Of a stretch of 37,155 nucleotides of DNA, positions 7,960 to 16,682 are shown one piece after another. How positions within the stretch are numbered: position 1 is the stretch's first letter; every line of letters begins with the position of its first letter. A program made the position numbers and the translations under genes. Source of the DNA: a bacterium. Its GTDB lineage: Bacteria; Actinomycetota; Acidimicrobiia; Spongiisociales; Spongiisociaceae. The notes under the pieces are model-generated. The model did not search any database. It had not been told where the DNA came from and worked only from the letters and a program-made list of their open reading frames with translations. Location: NCBI GenBank assembly GCA_028821575.1, contig JAPPFW010000067.1, positions 1 to 37,155 of the forward strand, written 5' to 3'.

Positions 7960-8712
7960 ATGATCCCCATCAGAGACATCAACCCCTCCCTCAGAACCCC
8001 GGTATTCACCTTTCTGCTGGTGGCGGGTTCGGTGGCCGTCTACTTCTTCGTCCAGCCCGGCGAGCCGGCGGATCAACTGGAGTTCCTGTACCGCCAGGCG
8101 GCCGTGGCCTGCGAGTTGACCACCGGGGAGGCGCTGTCCTTCGACGAGATCGTCGACCAGCGCTGCACCGATAGAGCCGAGACGCCCCTGTACCCCGACA
8201 AGTCTCCGCTCGTCAGCGTCGTCGTGTCCATGTTCCTACACGGCGGCCTTGCGCACCTGGTCGCGAACATGTGGAGCCTGCTGCTGTTCGGCAACAACGT
8301 CGAGGACGCCTACGGTCGCTTCGGGTACCTGCTCCTGTACCTGGTGTCCGGCGTCGTGGCCACCGTCGGCTTCGTCGTCCTGAACCCCGACACGACGGTG
8401 CCCCTCGTCGGAGCCTCCGGCGCCATCGCCGGGATCATGGGCGCGTATCTGGTCCTCTTCCCGCGCGCCAGGGTGGTGAGCGTATTCCCCCTTCTGTTTT
8501 TCATCCCGTTCACCATCTCGGCCGGGTGGTACCTCATAGTGTGGTTCGTCGGCCAGTTCGCTTTCACCGCGGCGGATTCGGCGATCGCATGGGAGGCCCA
8601 CGTGGCGGGTTTCTTGTTCGGCATGCTGGTGACCCTGGTCGGCCGACGCCCGCTCCTGCGCCGCTTGGCCCGGCTGGAGCGCAAGCGCCTGGCCCGGCTC
8701 GGATACGGCTGA
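7960..8712 (+). CDS. Rhomboid family intramembrane serine protease
   Basis: 250 residues from the ATG at 7960, chosen because MIPIRDINPSLRTPVFTF is the usual start of this rhomboid group; an in-frame ATG at 7900 would add 20 atypical residues. Catalytic Ser153 lies in GASGAIAGIMGAY and His214 in WEAHVAGFLFG, with HGGLAHLVANMWSL (94-107) in the helix before. About six membrane spans are visible, and a 50-residue loop with two Cys (51, 69) follows the first span. Rhomboids cleave transmembrane segments of other membrane proteins; the substrate is unknown. It is the only long plus-strand gene in the window and is divergent from the recN operon. Confidence 0.92.
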   Translation: MIPIRDINPSLRTPVFTFLLVAGSVAVYFFVQPGEPADQLEFLYRQAAVACELTTGEALSFDEIVDQRCTDRAETPLYPDKSPLVSVVVSMFLHGGLAHLVANMWSLLLFGNNVEDAYGRFGYLLLYLVSGVVATVGFVVLNPDTTVPLVGASGAIAGIMGAYLVLFPRARVVSVFPLLFFIPFTISAGWYLIVWFVGQFAFTAADSAIAWEAHVAGFLFGMLVTLVGRRPLLRRLARLERKRLARLGYG

Positions 8713-8981
8713 GCAACTTCGACCCCCTACAACTCGACCGGGGCGGTTCATTTGGGTGGGGACGACGGGGCCCTAGTTAAGAGGCTCGCATGCGGAACGT
8801 CTGGCTCGACCTTGAGCAGGACAGCCATGCTGTGAGCGCGAAGGACGCCAAGAACTGTAGAGAGGTGTTGGTGAGCTCACAGGGTGGTATGGGACGATCG
8901 ATCCTTCAAGACTGACGACGACCGCAGGCGAGTCGGACCGTGTCGACGTCGAACCTCTGAGCGAGTCTCTGGCAAAGGTCG
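8713..8981. other. Intergenic region, possible gene relics
   Basis: No intact gene is seen. Short minus-strand stretches such as STVLGVLRAHSMAVLLKVEP (about 8790-8860) vaguely resemble helix-turn-helix antitoxin C-termini but have in-frame stops and no start; I cannot assign them. Confidence 0.3.
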
Positions 8982-10196
8982 TCACTCCTCGGCGCCCGCA
9001 TCGACAAGGATCCGGACGATTCCTTCGTCGCGAGACCGTCTCGCCAGTGCAAGCATGGAACGACCACTCCAGTCATCTATTGCGTTCACGTCCGCACCTG
9101 CTGCTACCAGCGTGGCGACCATAACGTCGTCGCCGCGCCGAATCGGGCCGAGGAGCACGGGATCATCACCCGCGTTCACGAGCGCGCCTGCCTCTATCAA
9201 CATGACGACCATATCGATATCGCCGGACTTAACCGCACTCTGGAGCACGGGATCATCGAAGAAGTCTGTTGCGTTCACGTCCGCGCCTGCCTTCACCAAC
9301 GCTGCCACAATTTCAGCATCGGCGGATTCAACCGCGTTGAAAAGCACTGGTTCACTTGAGAAGCGGTCTGTTGCGTTCGCGTCTGCGCCTGCGTCTACCA
9401 GCGCTGTGACTATTTCAGCATCGCCGGATTCAACCGCGTTGAAAAGTACACCAGCACCCTCGCCGCCGAGGTCGAGGGCTCGACCTTCGTCGCGAACGAG
9501 ACGGCTTACCTCCGCCGTGTCACCCCTCTCGATAGCGAGGTTCAGCGCCAGCCTGTGCATCCGTGCTTCGCCCTTCTTGTCACAGAACGACAGGTTGCCC
9601 AGGAACGACCTTTCCATATCCAACTGACCGTCCAAACGCCTCGGGACGCATCCGTACAGGTCGTTGAACTCGGGCGGCCGGTCGTCTGTAAGGGACTCGA
9701 TAGCATCGGCGAAGGCCACGAAGACATCTCCGAGATCTAGGTCCTCGTCGTTCTCGTCACCCCTTTCGTGGGTGTTCGCGATGTCTAGCCGTACCAGTCT
9801 GTCCAGATCGCCCACCTCGGTCGGAATGAAGCCGGACAGATTGTTCTGGAACAGAACCAGCTCGACAACCCTGCCGTCCGTGTCAGTGCCAACGCCGTGC
9901 CACTGGTCCATAGGCGCGTCGGTTAGCCAGTTCGTGTTGCGGATCCAGTCGGCTCCGGCCGTGGCCCGGTAAAGGCGGACCAGCGCTGCCCGGTCAGTTC
10001 CCGGCGAGGTGGGTGGGCTATCGGAACCGCACGCCATCACCGTGGCCACTATGAGGAACACCCCGCAGGCGCGAGAGGCCACAGACCAGCCGCCGAACGA
10101 TAACCGGAAAAGGGATACCGCCTCCATCACCATCGACATTGCGTATCGAACGCCAACCTGGCCATGGCCTTCAAAGCTTGACCAGGTAGTTTGCAA
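8982..10196 (-). CDS. Leucine-rich/ankyrin repeat lipoprotein
   Basis: 404 residues in the longest reading; the real start may be the ATG at 10139, 10133 or 10127. A hydrophobic segment ends in ATVMAC, giving a probable lipoprotein Cys at about residue 56. Then comes the cap DRAALVRLYRATAGADWIRN and a leucine-rich motif VVELVLFQNNLSGFIPTEVG, an acidic spacer, and four or five ankyrin repeats (about 250-404) with cores such as AEIVAALVKAGADVNATD. Both modules bind proteins; enzyme motifs are absent. Such surface repeat proteins are common in host-associated and sponge-symbiont bacteria. It starts 36 bases after the six-TM gene of the tubulin/vWA operon, so it may be a fifth member. The fusion of the two repeat types is unusual. 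Confidence 0.85.
   Translation of the reverse strand: MQTTWSSFEGHGQVGVRYAMSMVMEAVSLFRLSFGGWSVASRACGVFLIVATVMACGSDSPPTSPGTDRAALVRLYRATAGADWIRNTNWLTDAPMDQWHGVGTDTDGRVVELVLFQNNLSGFIPTEVGDLDRLVRLDIANTHERGDENDEDLDLGDVFVAFADAIESLTDDRPPEFNDLYGCVPRRLDGQLDMERSFLGNLSFCDKKGEARMHRLALNLAIERGDTAEVSRLVRDEGRALDLGGEGAGVLFNAVESGDAEIVTALVDAGADANATDRFSSEPVLFNAVESADAEIVAALVKAGADVNATDFFDDPVLQSAVKSGDIDMVVMLIEAGALVNAGDDPVLLGPIRRGDDVMVATLVAAGADVNAIDDWSGRSMLALARRSRDEGIVRILVDAGAEE
9060..9470 (-). repeat. Diverging direct repeats encoding ankyrin units
   Basis: The string TCTRTTGCGTTC recurs at 9076, 9265 and 9367 on the plus strand (189 and 102 bases apart, both multiples of three) with strongly similar flanks. The blocks near 9318-9345 and 9417-9445, GGATTCAACCGCGTTGAAAA, are identical. 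The ankyrin units have duplicated fairly recently. Confidence 0.7.
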
Positions 10197-10232
10197 GCTG
10201 GCGAACCCCGCAGATTCACTTTCGGCACCTGC

Positions 10233-13200
10233 TTAGAGCATTTCGTCGCTCCGGCTGTCCTCCACGGTCGTACCGGGAGGGGCCGGATCGGATGGCGGCT
10301 CGGACTCTTCCCTGAGAAAGAGGTCTTCAGGGGTGTAGGGACCGGCCAGATCATGGCGGACCGACATGATCGCCAGGTCGCCGCCCGTCAGGTTGCAAAC
10401 ATGGGACGCCTTGACGGTGAGGTCGCCCGGAGGGGCGATCAGGGCTGAAGGCCACCACAAACTGGGCGTAAAAGAACGGTCCGCGTTCCTGAGCGCCTCC
10501 GGGCGGAAGTAGGAATGCGAGACTTCGGACGCGGTCCGGGGTGCTACGGAGCCGAGGAAGTCCTCCAATGGTTCACCGCCCACCTCGGAGGCTTGGAGCG
10601 TCCCGCGCTGGCGGTATACCCACTCGGCAGCGGCTGCCTGATCCGATTCGACAAGGGCTTGGCCCAACTCCGAGTCGTACGTGCCAAGGCTCATGTCCCG
10701 GAGGAAGCGCCAGCGCCCACTCACCTGCGCGCGCCGGTCGGCCTCGACACTCGAGACCTCCCGAGGATCCTGGTCGGGCCGGAGGATTCCCGTCGGATCC
10801 GAACCTACTTCGATCGCCCGCAGATGGCGATAGGCGTCTATCGCCACGTCGTGACGCTTCCGCAACCAGCCCGGTCGGGCGAGCCCGCTCATCATGCGCG
10901 CTCGCATGGCGGTGGCTCCCAGGCTCGTGACCCGGAAGGCGCGGTTCTCGGCCTTACCCACTCCCAGGAGCCTGTCGTAGCCGGATCGTTCGTCATCCGG
11001 CGTCCGGGAACCGAATGGCTTCCACAGCACCGAGGCCCAAGCTCCGGCCGAGGCGATGAACTGCTCGAAAGCCTCGGAGGCGCGCCACGCCGCGTCAAGG
11101 GCTGCGACTATCCCTCGCTCGAGGTCGGCGACCTTGGCCCGCTCCCGATGATCGCGGCGGAATCCGTCGATCCCCATGGCTAGGAGCAGCAGGAGGATGA
11201 CGAACACGACTCCCGCCTCGTACCACCACAGTTCTCCGAACCCATCTCGACGGCGCAGTCCGTACCAGCCGTTGTCACGGGCAATCAGGCCGATCAGTCC
11301 GAATACGCCGTAGACCATCGTGAAGAAGATCAGCATCCTCACCTGGCGGAAAGTCTCCATCGACCTGAGGGTGGGCCGGTCCAGCCGGACCGCCAGGACC
11401 ACGGCGTAGTTGACCAGCGCCACCGACAACCCGAACGCGGACGCATCGTCTAGGTTCCCGTCACCCGATACGAGCAGGCCGGCGAGTACGCCGATCAAAG
11501 CGGACCAGCCGGCGATCCTGCTCAGCGTCGGCCCTTCCCGCTGAGGGGCTGAGGCGGGTGGGCTCGACAATTCCCCTGGATGGTCGGACCTGTCCGATCT
11601 CGGGCCTCCGAAGCGCGGACTGCTCCTTTGAAGTCTGATGCGTTCGAGTAGTTCGTTGCCGCTTTCCGATGTCGAGGCGCCCTGTGCGGTACCGGTCGCG
11701 ATCGTTGCCCGATCCTCGCCCACCGTCCCGCCTTCAACCGGACCGGGGCCGGATACGGCCGTGTCGTCAGCGGGCGTGAGTGCGCCGAACCGTAACGCCA
11801 CCGCCCGCGAGATTGCGGCGATCGCCAATGCGTAGGCCGCCGTGACCAGCCCCCAGACCCAGGCCCGTGGCGTGGAGGACAGTGAGGTTATCCCCAGGAC
11901 CTCCACGCCACCCGACAGGACCAGCAACCCTGTGATCGCCAGCACGATGAGCCCGGAGGTGACGATCCCGGTGGCGGAGAGCGCGGGAACCGGGTCGACT
12001 TCGAACAGGTCGCGTGCGCGCTCGAGGAGGCGATGGAACTCCGCTCTGTTGCGGCGCTCCACTGAGCGCAGGTGGGCGCCGACCCGGCCGAGCAGCGAGG
12101 CGGGTACGCGACTTGTCGCGTCGGAGCGGATCTCCCCCGCGTGGGTGTCGATGTCGGCGGGTGCGATCAGACCGATCTCGGTGATGACGACGTTGCGTCC
12201 TTTCATCTGCGGCGGCGCCATGTCTCCGGGTGCCTGATCGCCGTCGACCAGCGCGAACACGGCCTTTCCGAGATCGGTCCACATCTGTTGGTCGATCTCC
12301 ACCCCGCCCTCGACCGCACGGCGTTGTCTAACCGCGGCTACCACGGCCTCGGGATCCACCGGGTCGGTCGGTGCCCGCTCGTCGCCGGAGGGCATGTCAC
12401 GCCAGATGACCCGGAGGATCGAGTCCTGGCCGGCCGCGTCCTGCAGTATGCGGCCGGTAGCGTCACGCAGGGCGGCCGTCACGTCGGTGAATACAGCGAA
12501 CGTGTACCGGAGACCGCTCAGGATCCCGGCACCCATCAGGCGGAGGGTCTCCGCCATCCCCAGCCCGCGACGGTAACGCTCGGGTTTGTACTCGAACAGC
12601 AGGCTGTCCAAATGGGAGACCATCCGCCGGCGGGCATCGGTGAGGGTCTCACGCGGGTACGGTGCCTCGGCGCAGTCCCTGGGCACCGGCGCCTGGCCTC
12701 CATGGTTGGCCGCGGCGGCCAGTGTGACAGCGGGAATCTCCGCCATACGGGCGAACGAACGGGCCAGGTACACTTTGGCTTGGCCGTAGCCGATAGGGCC
12801 CCTGTCCAGGGACTCCACGGGTGCCTCGTCCATACCCGACCACATTCCGAGCGCGGTGGCCACCTCGGCCGCGACATGGGATGCGAACGTCTCGGATTGG
12901 GGATCGACGAGGGGAACACCCAACATCGCTTCGGTCTTGCGGTCCTCTGGGATGATGACCAGGTTGGCGTCCACTCCCGGCGAGTAGAACCCTTCGGGCG
13001 CCGAGAGGACCCCTGCCGCGTCGGGATCGCGTTGCGGCGACCAGATCCGTACCTCTACCACGCGCATTCCCTTGGGCTTGAGCGCCTCGATCTCGCCCGC
13101 GATGCGCTCGGCGGTCGAGGACACGTCGGTCGTGCTCTCGATGTCAGGGCCGGCCAGAGCCACCACGTGGACCAGCTCTAACTCCTCGCGGGCCAGTGTC

Positions 13201-13376
13201 TCGAACCACCGGCGGTGTTCCACTCCGTCCCGGCCGATGTCCATGTCGGGCCCGTCGTCGATACAGGCGACGAAGGGTTGGACCAGACCTGCCCGGACCC
13301 ATTCGGTGAGCCGTTGGACAGCCGCGGTCGTCGACTTGTCGTTGGCGGCTACGAGCAGGCTGCGGCGCGCGCTCAT
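10233..13376 (-). CDS. Large six-TM protein of the tubulin/vWA operon (unknown function)
   Basis: 1047 residues. I recognise no domain. A soluble N-terminal part of about 460 residues begins MSARRSLLVAANDKSTTA and alternates hydrophobic strands and helices. Membrane spans follow at about 465-490, 505-525, then a disordered polar loop (535-615), then 618-638, 646-664, 680-699 and 718-737, with a soluble C-terminal tail of about 310 residues. The loop between the two span groups is rich in Ser, Gly, Pro and Arg. Its start overlaps the stop of the tubulin C-terminal reading by four bases (ATGA), so it is translated together with it. Likely an inner-membrane scaffold for the cytoplasmic GTPase; this is inference from the operon alone. 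Confidence 0.85.
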   Translation of the reverse strand: MSARRSLLVAANDKSTTAAVQRLTEWVRAGLVQPFVACIDDGPDMDIGRDGVEHRRWFETLAREELELVHVVALAGPDIESTTDVSSTAERIAGEIEALKPKGMRVVEVRIWSPQRDPDAAGVLSAPEGFYSPGVDANLVIIPEDRKTEAMLGVPLVDPQSETFASHVAAEVATALGMWSGMDEAPVESLDRGPIGYGQAKVYLARSFARMAEIPAVTLAAAANHGGQAPVPRDCAEAPYPRETLTDARRRMVSHLDSLLFEYKPERYRRGLGMAETLRLMGAGILSGLRYTFAVFTDVTAALRDATGRILQDAAGQDSILRVIWRDMPSGDERAPTDPVDPEAVVAAVRQRRAVEGGVEIDQQMWTDLGKAVFALVDGDQAPGDMAPPQMKGRNVVITEIGLIAPADIDTHAGEIRSDATSRVPASLLGRVGAHLRSVERRNRAEFHRLLERARDLFEVDPVPALSATGIVTSGLIVLAITGLLVLSGGVEVLGITSLSSTPRAWVWGLVTAAYALAIAAISRAVALRFGALTPADDTAVSGPGPVEGGTVGEDRATIATGTAQGASTSESGNELLERIRLQRSSPRFGGPRSDRSDHPGELSSPPASAPQREGPTLSRIAGWSALIGVLAGLLVSGDGNLDDASAFGLSVALVNYAVVLAVRLDRPTLRSMETFRQVRMLIFFTMVYGVFGLIGLIARDNGWYGLRRRDGFGELWWYEAGVVFVILLLLLAMGIDGFRRDHRERAKVADLERGIVAALDAAWRASEAFEQFIASAGAWASVLWKPFGSRTPDDERSGYDRLLGVGKAENRAFRVTSLGATAMRARMMSGLARPGWLRKRHDVAIDAYRHLRAIEVGSDPTGILRPDQDPREVSSVEADRRAQVSGRWRFLRDMSLGTYDSELGQALVESDQAAAAEWVYRQRGTLQASEVGGEPLEDFLGSVAPRTASEVSHSYFRPEALRNADRSFTPSLWWPSALIAPPGDLTVKASHVCNLTGGDLAIMSVRHDLAGPYTPEDLFLREESEPPSDPAPPGTTVEDSRSDEML

Positions 13377-14533
13377 AACAGCTCCGGCCTTCCCGAGTCG
13401 TCACGCTCCAGGCAGAACTTGATATTGGTGAGTTCCTGAGTAACGAGGTCGGCGATTCCCAGCCATGCGATGCGGGTGCGCTGGTCACTCCCGCGGTCTT
13501 CTGCGATCTGCTCGTCGTACAGGTCGACCTGCCTTCCCAGCAACTCGATCGCGTCCCGTCTGCGAGAGCGTTCGTCTCCGCCCCTGATCACGGGACTCCT
13601 CACGCCCGGGGTCCTTCCTGTAGCCAACCAATTGGATAAGACCCGGCTGGGCCGTGTGAAGGCTTTAAGGTCCGGTCCTCTCGCACCGGGTGATCGGCCC
13701 CATTCGACCAGGCGGGCGTAGGGACCCAGGAACTTACCGGCGTCTTTCCGGTCGGCGGCGACGGGGAAAGCGAGGCACAGCCCTTCCAGCAATGAGGCGA
13801 GGACGTTCCACGACTGGCCCCCCACCGGCAGCGTCGGCTCGAACCGGAGAACGCCTTGCTCGGTGCTGATGGCAACCGTCCGGTCCTCGATCTCGACCAG
13901 GCCCAGCATCCTTCCGATGAACCACCCCCTGATCAGGGCGCTCAACATCGGTCGCGGGATCGGAGTGGCCCTGGAAAGAGCCCGCGAACGCCGGGCGTTC
14001 CAGAAGCTGACCAGGTTGGACGTGTCGTGCTCCTTCCGCCAGGCGTCGGTGATGGGCTTTGTCAACGAGTCGAAGCACACCGGATGGAGGGCGCCGCCGA
14101 GCGATGTGTAGACGGCCACTCTGGTCTCCCGTTCGGACTGGTTGATCGTCTGCTCCACGGCCTCGGCATCCCTATCGAGCTGTGGGAGGAGGAACTCACG
14201 AACGAGTGGCTCCACTGGGAGGCCGCTCACCGGGATCGGGCTGGTCACCGGACGGATACGCAGATCGGAGCCGGGATGTACCTGCTGGACCATCTCACGG
14301 TCGACCGAGACCAATGGCTCGGCCGCCTCGAAGGCCTTCTCCAGGCACTTCCGGAACCGTTGGTCTCGGGGAGCCCGCACCGCAGGCGGCAACGAGTCTG
14401 AGAGATAACCCCGCAGACCCAACGCCAGGGTTTCCTTCCAAGCGGAGCCGTCGGTCCGCAACCAGGCGCGTGCCCGGCTGAGAATGTCGTCCCTGCTGAT
14501 ACGCGCAGTGAACGACGCTCTGCTCGGCCTCAC
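13373..14533 (-). CDS. C-terminal part of the tubulin-like protein (frame-shifted from the N-terminal part)
   Basis: This 386-codon reading begins at a GTG with no ribosome site, 239 bases inside the preceding reading. In the overlap its codons are GC-rich at third positions and the protein looks natural (FTARISRDDILSRARAWL, AFEAAEPLVSVDREMVQQVH), while the other frame turns into Gly/Arg/Pro-rich filler. I read it as the C-terminal third of one tubulin-like protein of about 1080 residues, disconnected by one extra base somewhere in 14513-14536. A separate, coupled gene is the alternative. No catalytic motif; mostly helical. The stop overlaps the start of the six-TM gene. Confidence 0.75.
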   Translation of the reverse strand: MRPSRASFTARISRDDILSRARAWLRTDGSAWKETLALGLRGYLSDSLPPAVRAPRDQRFRKCLEKAFEAAEPLVSVDREMVQQVHPGSDLRIRPVTSPIPVSGLPVEPLVREFLLPQLDRDAEAVEQTINQSERETRVAVYTSLGGALHPVCFDSLTKPITDAWRKEHDTSNLVSFWNARRSRALSRATPIPRPMLSALIRGWFIGRMLGLVEIEDRTVAISTEQGVLRFEPTLPVGGQSWNVLASLLEGLCLAFPVAADRKDAGKFLGPYARLVEWGRSPGARGPDLKAFTRPSRVLSNWLATGRTPGVRSPVIRGGDERSRRRDAIELLGRQVDLYDEQIAEDRGSDQRTRIAWLGIADLVTQELTNIKFCLERDDSGRPELL

Positions 14534-16622
14534 CCGTGATCACGGTCCGGCGGACCTGGGTCCAAGCCTCCTCGAGTCCGGTCCTTCCGGCCGAATCCGT
14601 GGTGTGTTCTTCGAACAGGCTGGGGAAGTCGTCCGGATCGATGACCAGCATGGTGCTCGCGCCGGGCTCCAGCGCGTCGGGAACAAGCCGATCGGACGCG
14701 GGGTTGTGGCGGGGCCAGTCGTCGATCGGCGTCGAACCCGCTTCGCTCCTATCGGCTTCCACCGCTTGACGTAGCGCGTCGTACGCGTGCTCGATCGCCT
14801 CGCGGAGCGGCTGGAGCACCCCGTCGCGCAGGTCCGCAAGCAGCCGGGAGGCGATGAGACGATGGTCGGCGTTGTAGGGGTGTACCAGGCCGGTCTGGAT
14901 CGCCTTGCCGATGGCGTCGCGGACTCCTTCGTGATCGGCCGGCAGGGCGCCGGGACCCATGCCGATCGCGTCCAGCACGTCGGATCGTAGGTGTCCGGCC
15001 CAGGCCAGCTCTTCCTGGCGCTCCGACTCGAGTTCTTCGGCCACGTGCTCCATCTCCGCGTCGGCCTTGGCCAGGAGTCGCAGAGCGACCTGCGCTCCAT
15101 AGTCCGCGACGTTCGCACCCACTACCTTCACGATGTCGTCGGTGATGTGGTCCACCCACTTCAAGGCCTCGTCCCGCAGCCGGTCGTCCAGTTTCTTCAA
15201 GACGCCGGCGCGCCGGACCTCTACACCCTCCACGATGCAATCCACCCAGCGCAGCGCCCTGGCTTTGGAACCGACCTCCTCCGACGCTTCGTACCGGACC
15301 TGGTCCGCTACATCCCTGAAGACGGCGTCGAGTTCTGCATCCGGAAGACCGATGGAGTCCAGGACCTGGTTGTTGTCACGCCCCCTCTCGTTGATGCCGC
15401 ATCTCCTGAGAAACCGCGTGAAGGCATCCTCGGCGAGCTCCTCCACGACTTCAGCGGTGGTGTGGTTCTCGTAGCGTCGCTGTTTCCTCGCGGCCCGTAC
15501 GTAGTCACCGAGCAGGAACTCGATCGCGTCACGGGTGATCCGCTGTTCGGCATACGTTCCGAGGCGGCCCACGCCGAGGTCCACCTCGGCGAATCCGAGC
15601 GCCTGGATGGCCCCGTAGTACTTCGGTGGATCGGGCAGCATCAGCGTGTCGCCCCCGAAGGTGGGGAAACTGCCCGCCGAAGCCTGCCAGTTGGCCTTCA
15701 TGTATACGGTGAAGTCGTCCTGCATGCGCCGGTCCGTCATCACTGCGGCCAGGCAGCGCGCCATGAAGCGATAGGCCGAGAGTTGGTCGCCGAAGCCTAC
15801 GCCCTTGGTATTCGTGTGTCCCACCAGGTAGGGGAAAGCCGGCCCGGAACGCTGCTGCACCGCGCCGCCACCCGGTGGCGTGAACTCTCCGTCGCCGTAG
15901 TAACCGTGCAGCATCTCCGCCAGGGCTGCCGCGGTGTTCGGATACACGCCCCGGCTCGCCGCTTCGGACAGATCGACGAATACGTCGGCCGAATACAGGA
16001 TGCCGATCGACTCGTCCATCCACGAGTCTCCGTCGACCCTCAGGATGTCGCACACATCCATCAGGATGCCTGCGCCCGTCCCGCCTGCCAGGGAGGACAC
16101 CACGTTCACCGCCGGCGTGGCGGCTGACTCTCCGGCCAGAGACACACCGTATGCCCGCTCGCCGAGTTGGCGGAGTTGTGCCATGGCGCCCGCGCTCAGA
16201 AGAGCCTGGTTTTTCATCCTTATGCGCCTCTGGATCTCGTCAGCGCGGAACAGGCCGAGCACGCGGCCCACTGCCCGGTACTGGCCGGCGCCGGCTTCGA
16301 TAGGAATGCGCATGTAGTCGGAGTCGAACAGCCAACCGCCGAAGTCATGACCTTTGCGCGCGAGGCTGTCCACCATCGTTCTCAGGTCTATGCCTGGCCG
16401 CGCAAGTCCCAGGTACTCGTCGGCGTCCAGCAGATCCGGCCCGCCAGGAAGGACCGGCGTGTCTTGGTGGATGGGAGTGTCGATGTGGAGTAGTTGCCAA
16501 CCGTCGGGCATGCCCTGGTCCCAACCGATCTCGCGGAACCGTTCCTCGAGATTCTGCTTCAGATAGCGCAAGGTCTTGCCACCTGAGCCGCCGAGGCCAA
16601 TGATCAGGAACTGTTGCAGCAC
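14295..16622 (-). CDS. Tubulin_2/FtsZ-like GTPase, N-terminal part
   Basis: GTG start at 16622 with AAGGAGAG seven bases upstream. The start LLIIGLGGSGGKTLRYL type (here FLIIGLGGSGGKTLRYL, 5-21) is a glycine-rich nucleotide-binding loop, and SSLAGGTGAGILMDVCD (176-192) is the tubulin/FtsZ GTP-binding signature GGTGAG. A large mostly helical region follows (about 360-690). The order and size fit the Tubulin_2 (tubulin-like) family, which comparative genomics links to vWA proteins in a predicted membrane-remodelling system. Coding character holds to about residue 700 (about 14520); the remaining 75 codons look out of frame and the true continuation is the reading at 13373-14533. GTP-dependent polymer formation is likely by homology, not shown. 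Confidence 0.85.
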   Translation of the reverse strand: MLQQFLIIGLGGSGGKTLRYLKQNLEERFREIGWDQGMPDGWQLLHIDTPIHQDTPVLPGGPDLLDADEYLGLARPGIDLRTMVDSLARKGHDFGGWLFDSDYMRIPIEAGAGQYRAVGRVLGLFRADEIQRRIRMKNQALLSAGAMAQLRQLGERAYGVSLAGESAATPAVNVVSSLAGGTGAGILMDVCDILRVDGDSWMDESIGILYSADVFVDLSEAASRGVYPNTAAALAEMLHGYYGDGEFTPPGGGAVQQRSGPAFPYLVGHTNTKGVGFGDQLSAYRFMARCLAAVMTDRRMQDDFTVYMKANWQASAGSFPTFGGDTLMLPDPPKYYGAIQALGFAEVDLGVGRLGTYAEQRITRDAIEFLLGDYVRAARKQRRYENHTTAEVVEELAEDAFTRFLRRCGINERGRDNNQVLDSIGLPDAELDAVFRDVADQVRYEASEEVGSKARALRWVDCIVEGVEVRRAGVLKKLDDRLRDEALKWVDHITDDIVKVVGANVADYGAQVALRLLAKADAEMEHVAEELESERQEELAWAGHLRSDVLDAIGMGPGALPADHEGVRDAIGKAIQTGLVHPYNADHRLIASRLLADLRDGVLQPLREAIEHAYDALRQAVEADRSEAGSTPIDDWPRHNPASDRLVPDALEPGASTMLVIDPDDFPSLFEEHTTDSAGRTGLEEAWTQVRRTVITGEAEQSVVHCAYQQGRHSQPGTRLVADRRLRLEGNPGVGSAGLSLRLVAACGAGSPRPTVPEVPGEGLRGGRAIGLGRP

Positions 16623-16682
16623 GGTTGCTCTCCTTGGTTGGATCCGGGTTTACGGGGCCGGGTCTGCCGGACGCGGGTTGGT

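Noticed and set aside
7549..8076. A 175-codon version of the small gene before tlyA
   Set aside because: The extension runs through the divergent rhomboid gene; the ATG at 7791 has a -10 box six bases upstream.
8713..8981. Possible helix-turn-helix antitoxin relic on the minus strand
   Set aside because: Only a vague resemblance over about 20 residues, with stops in frame and no start.
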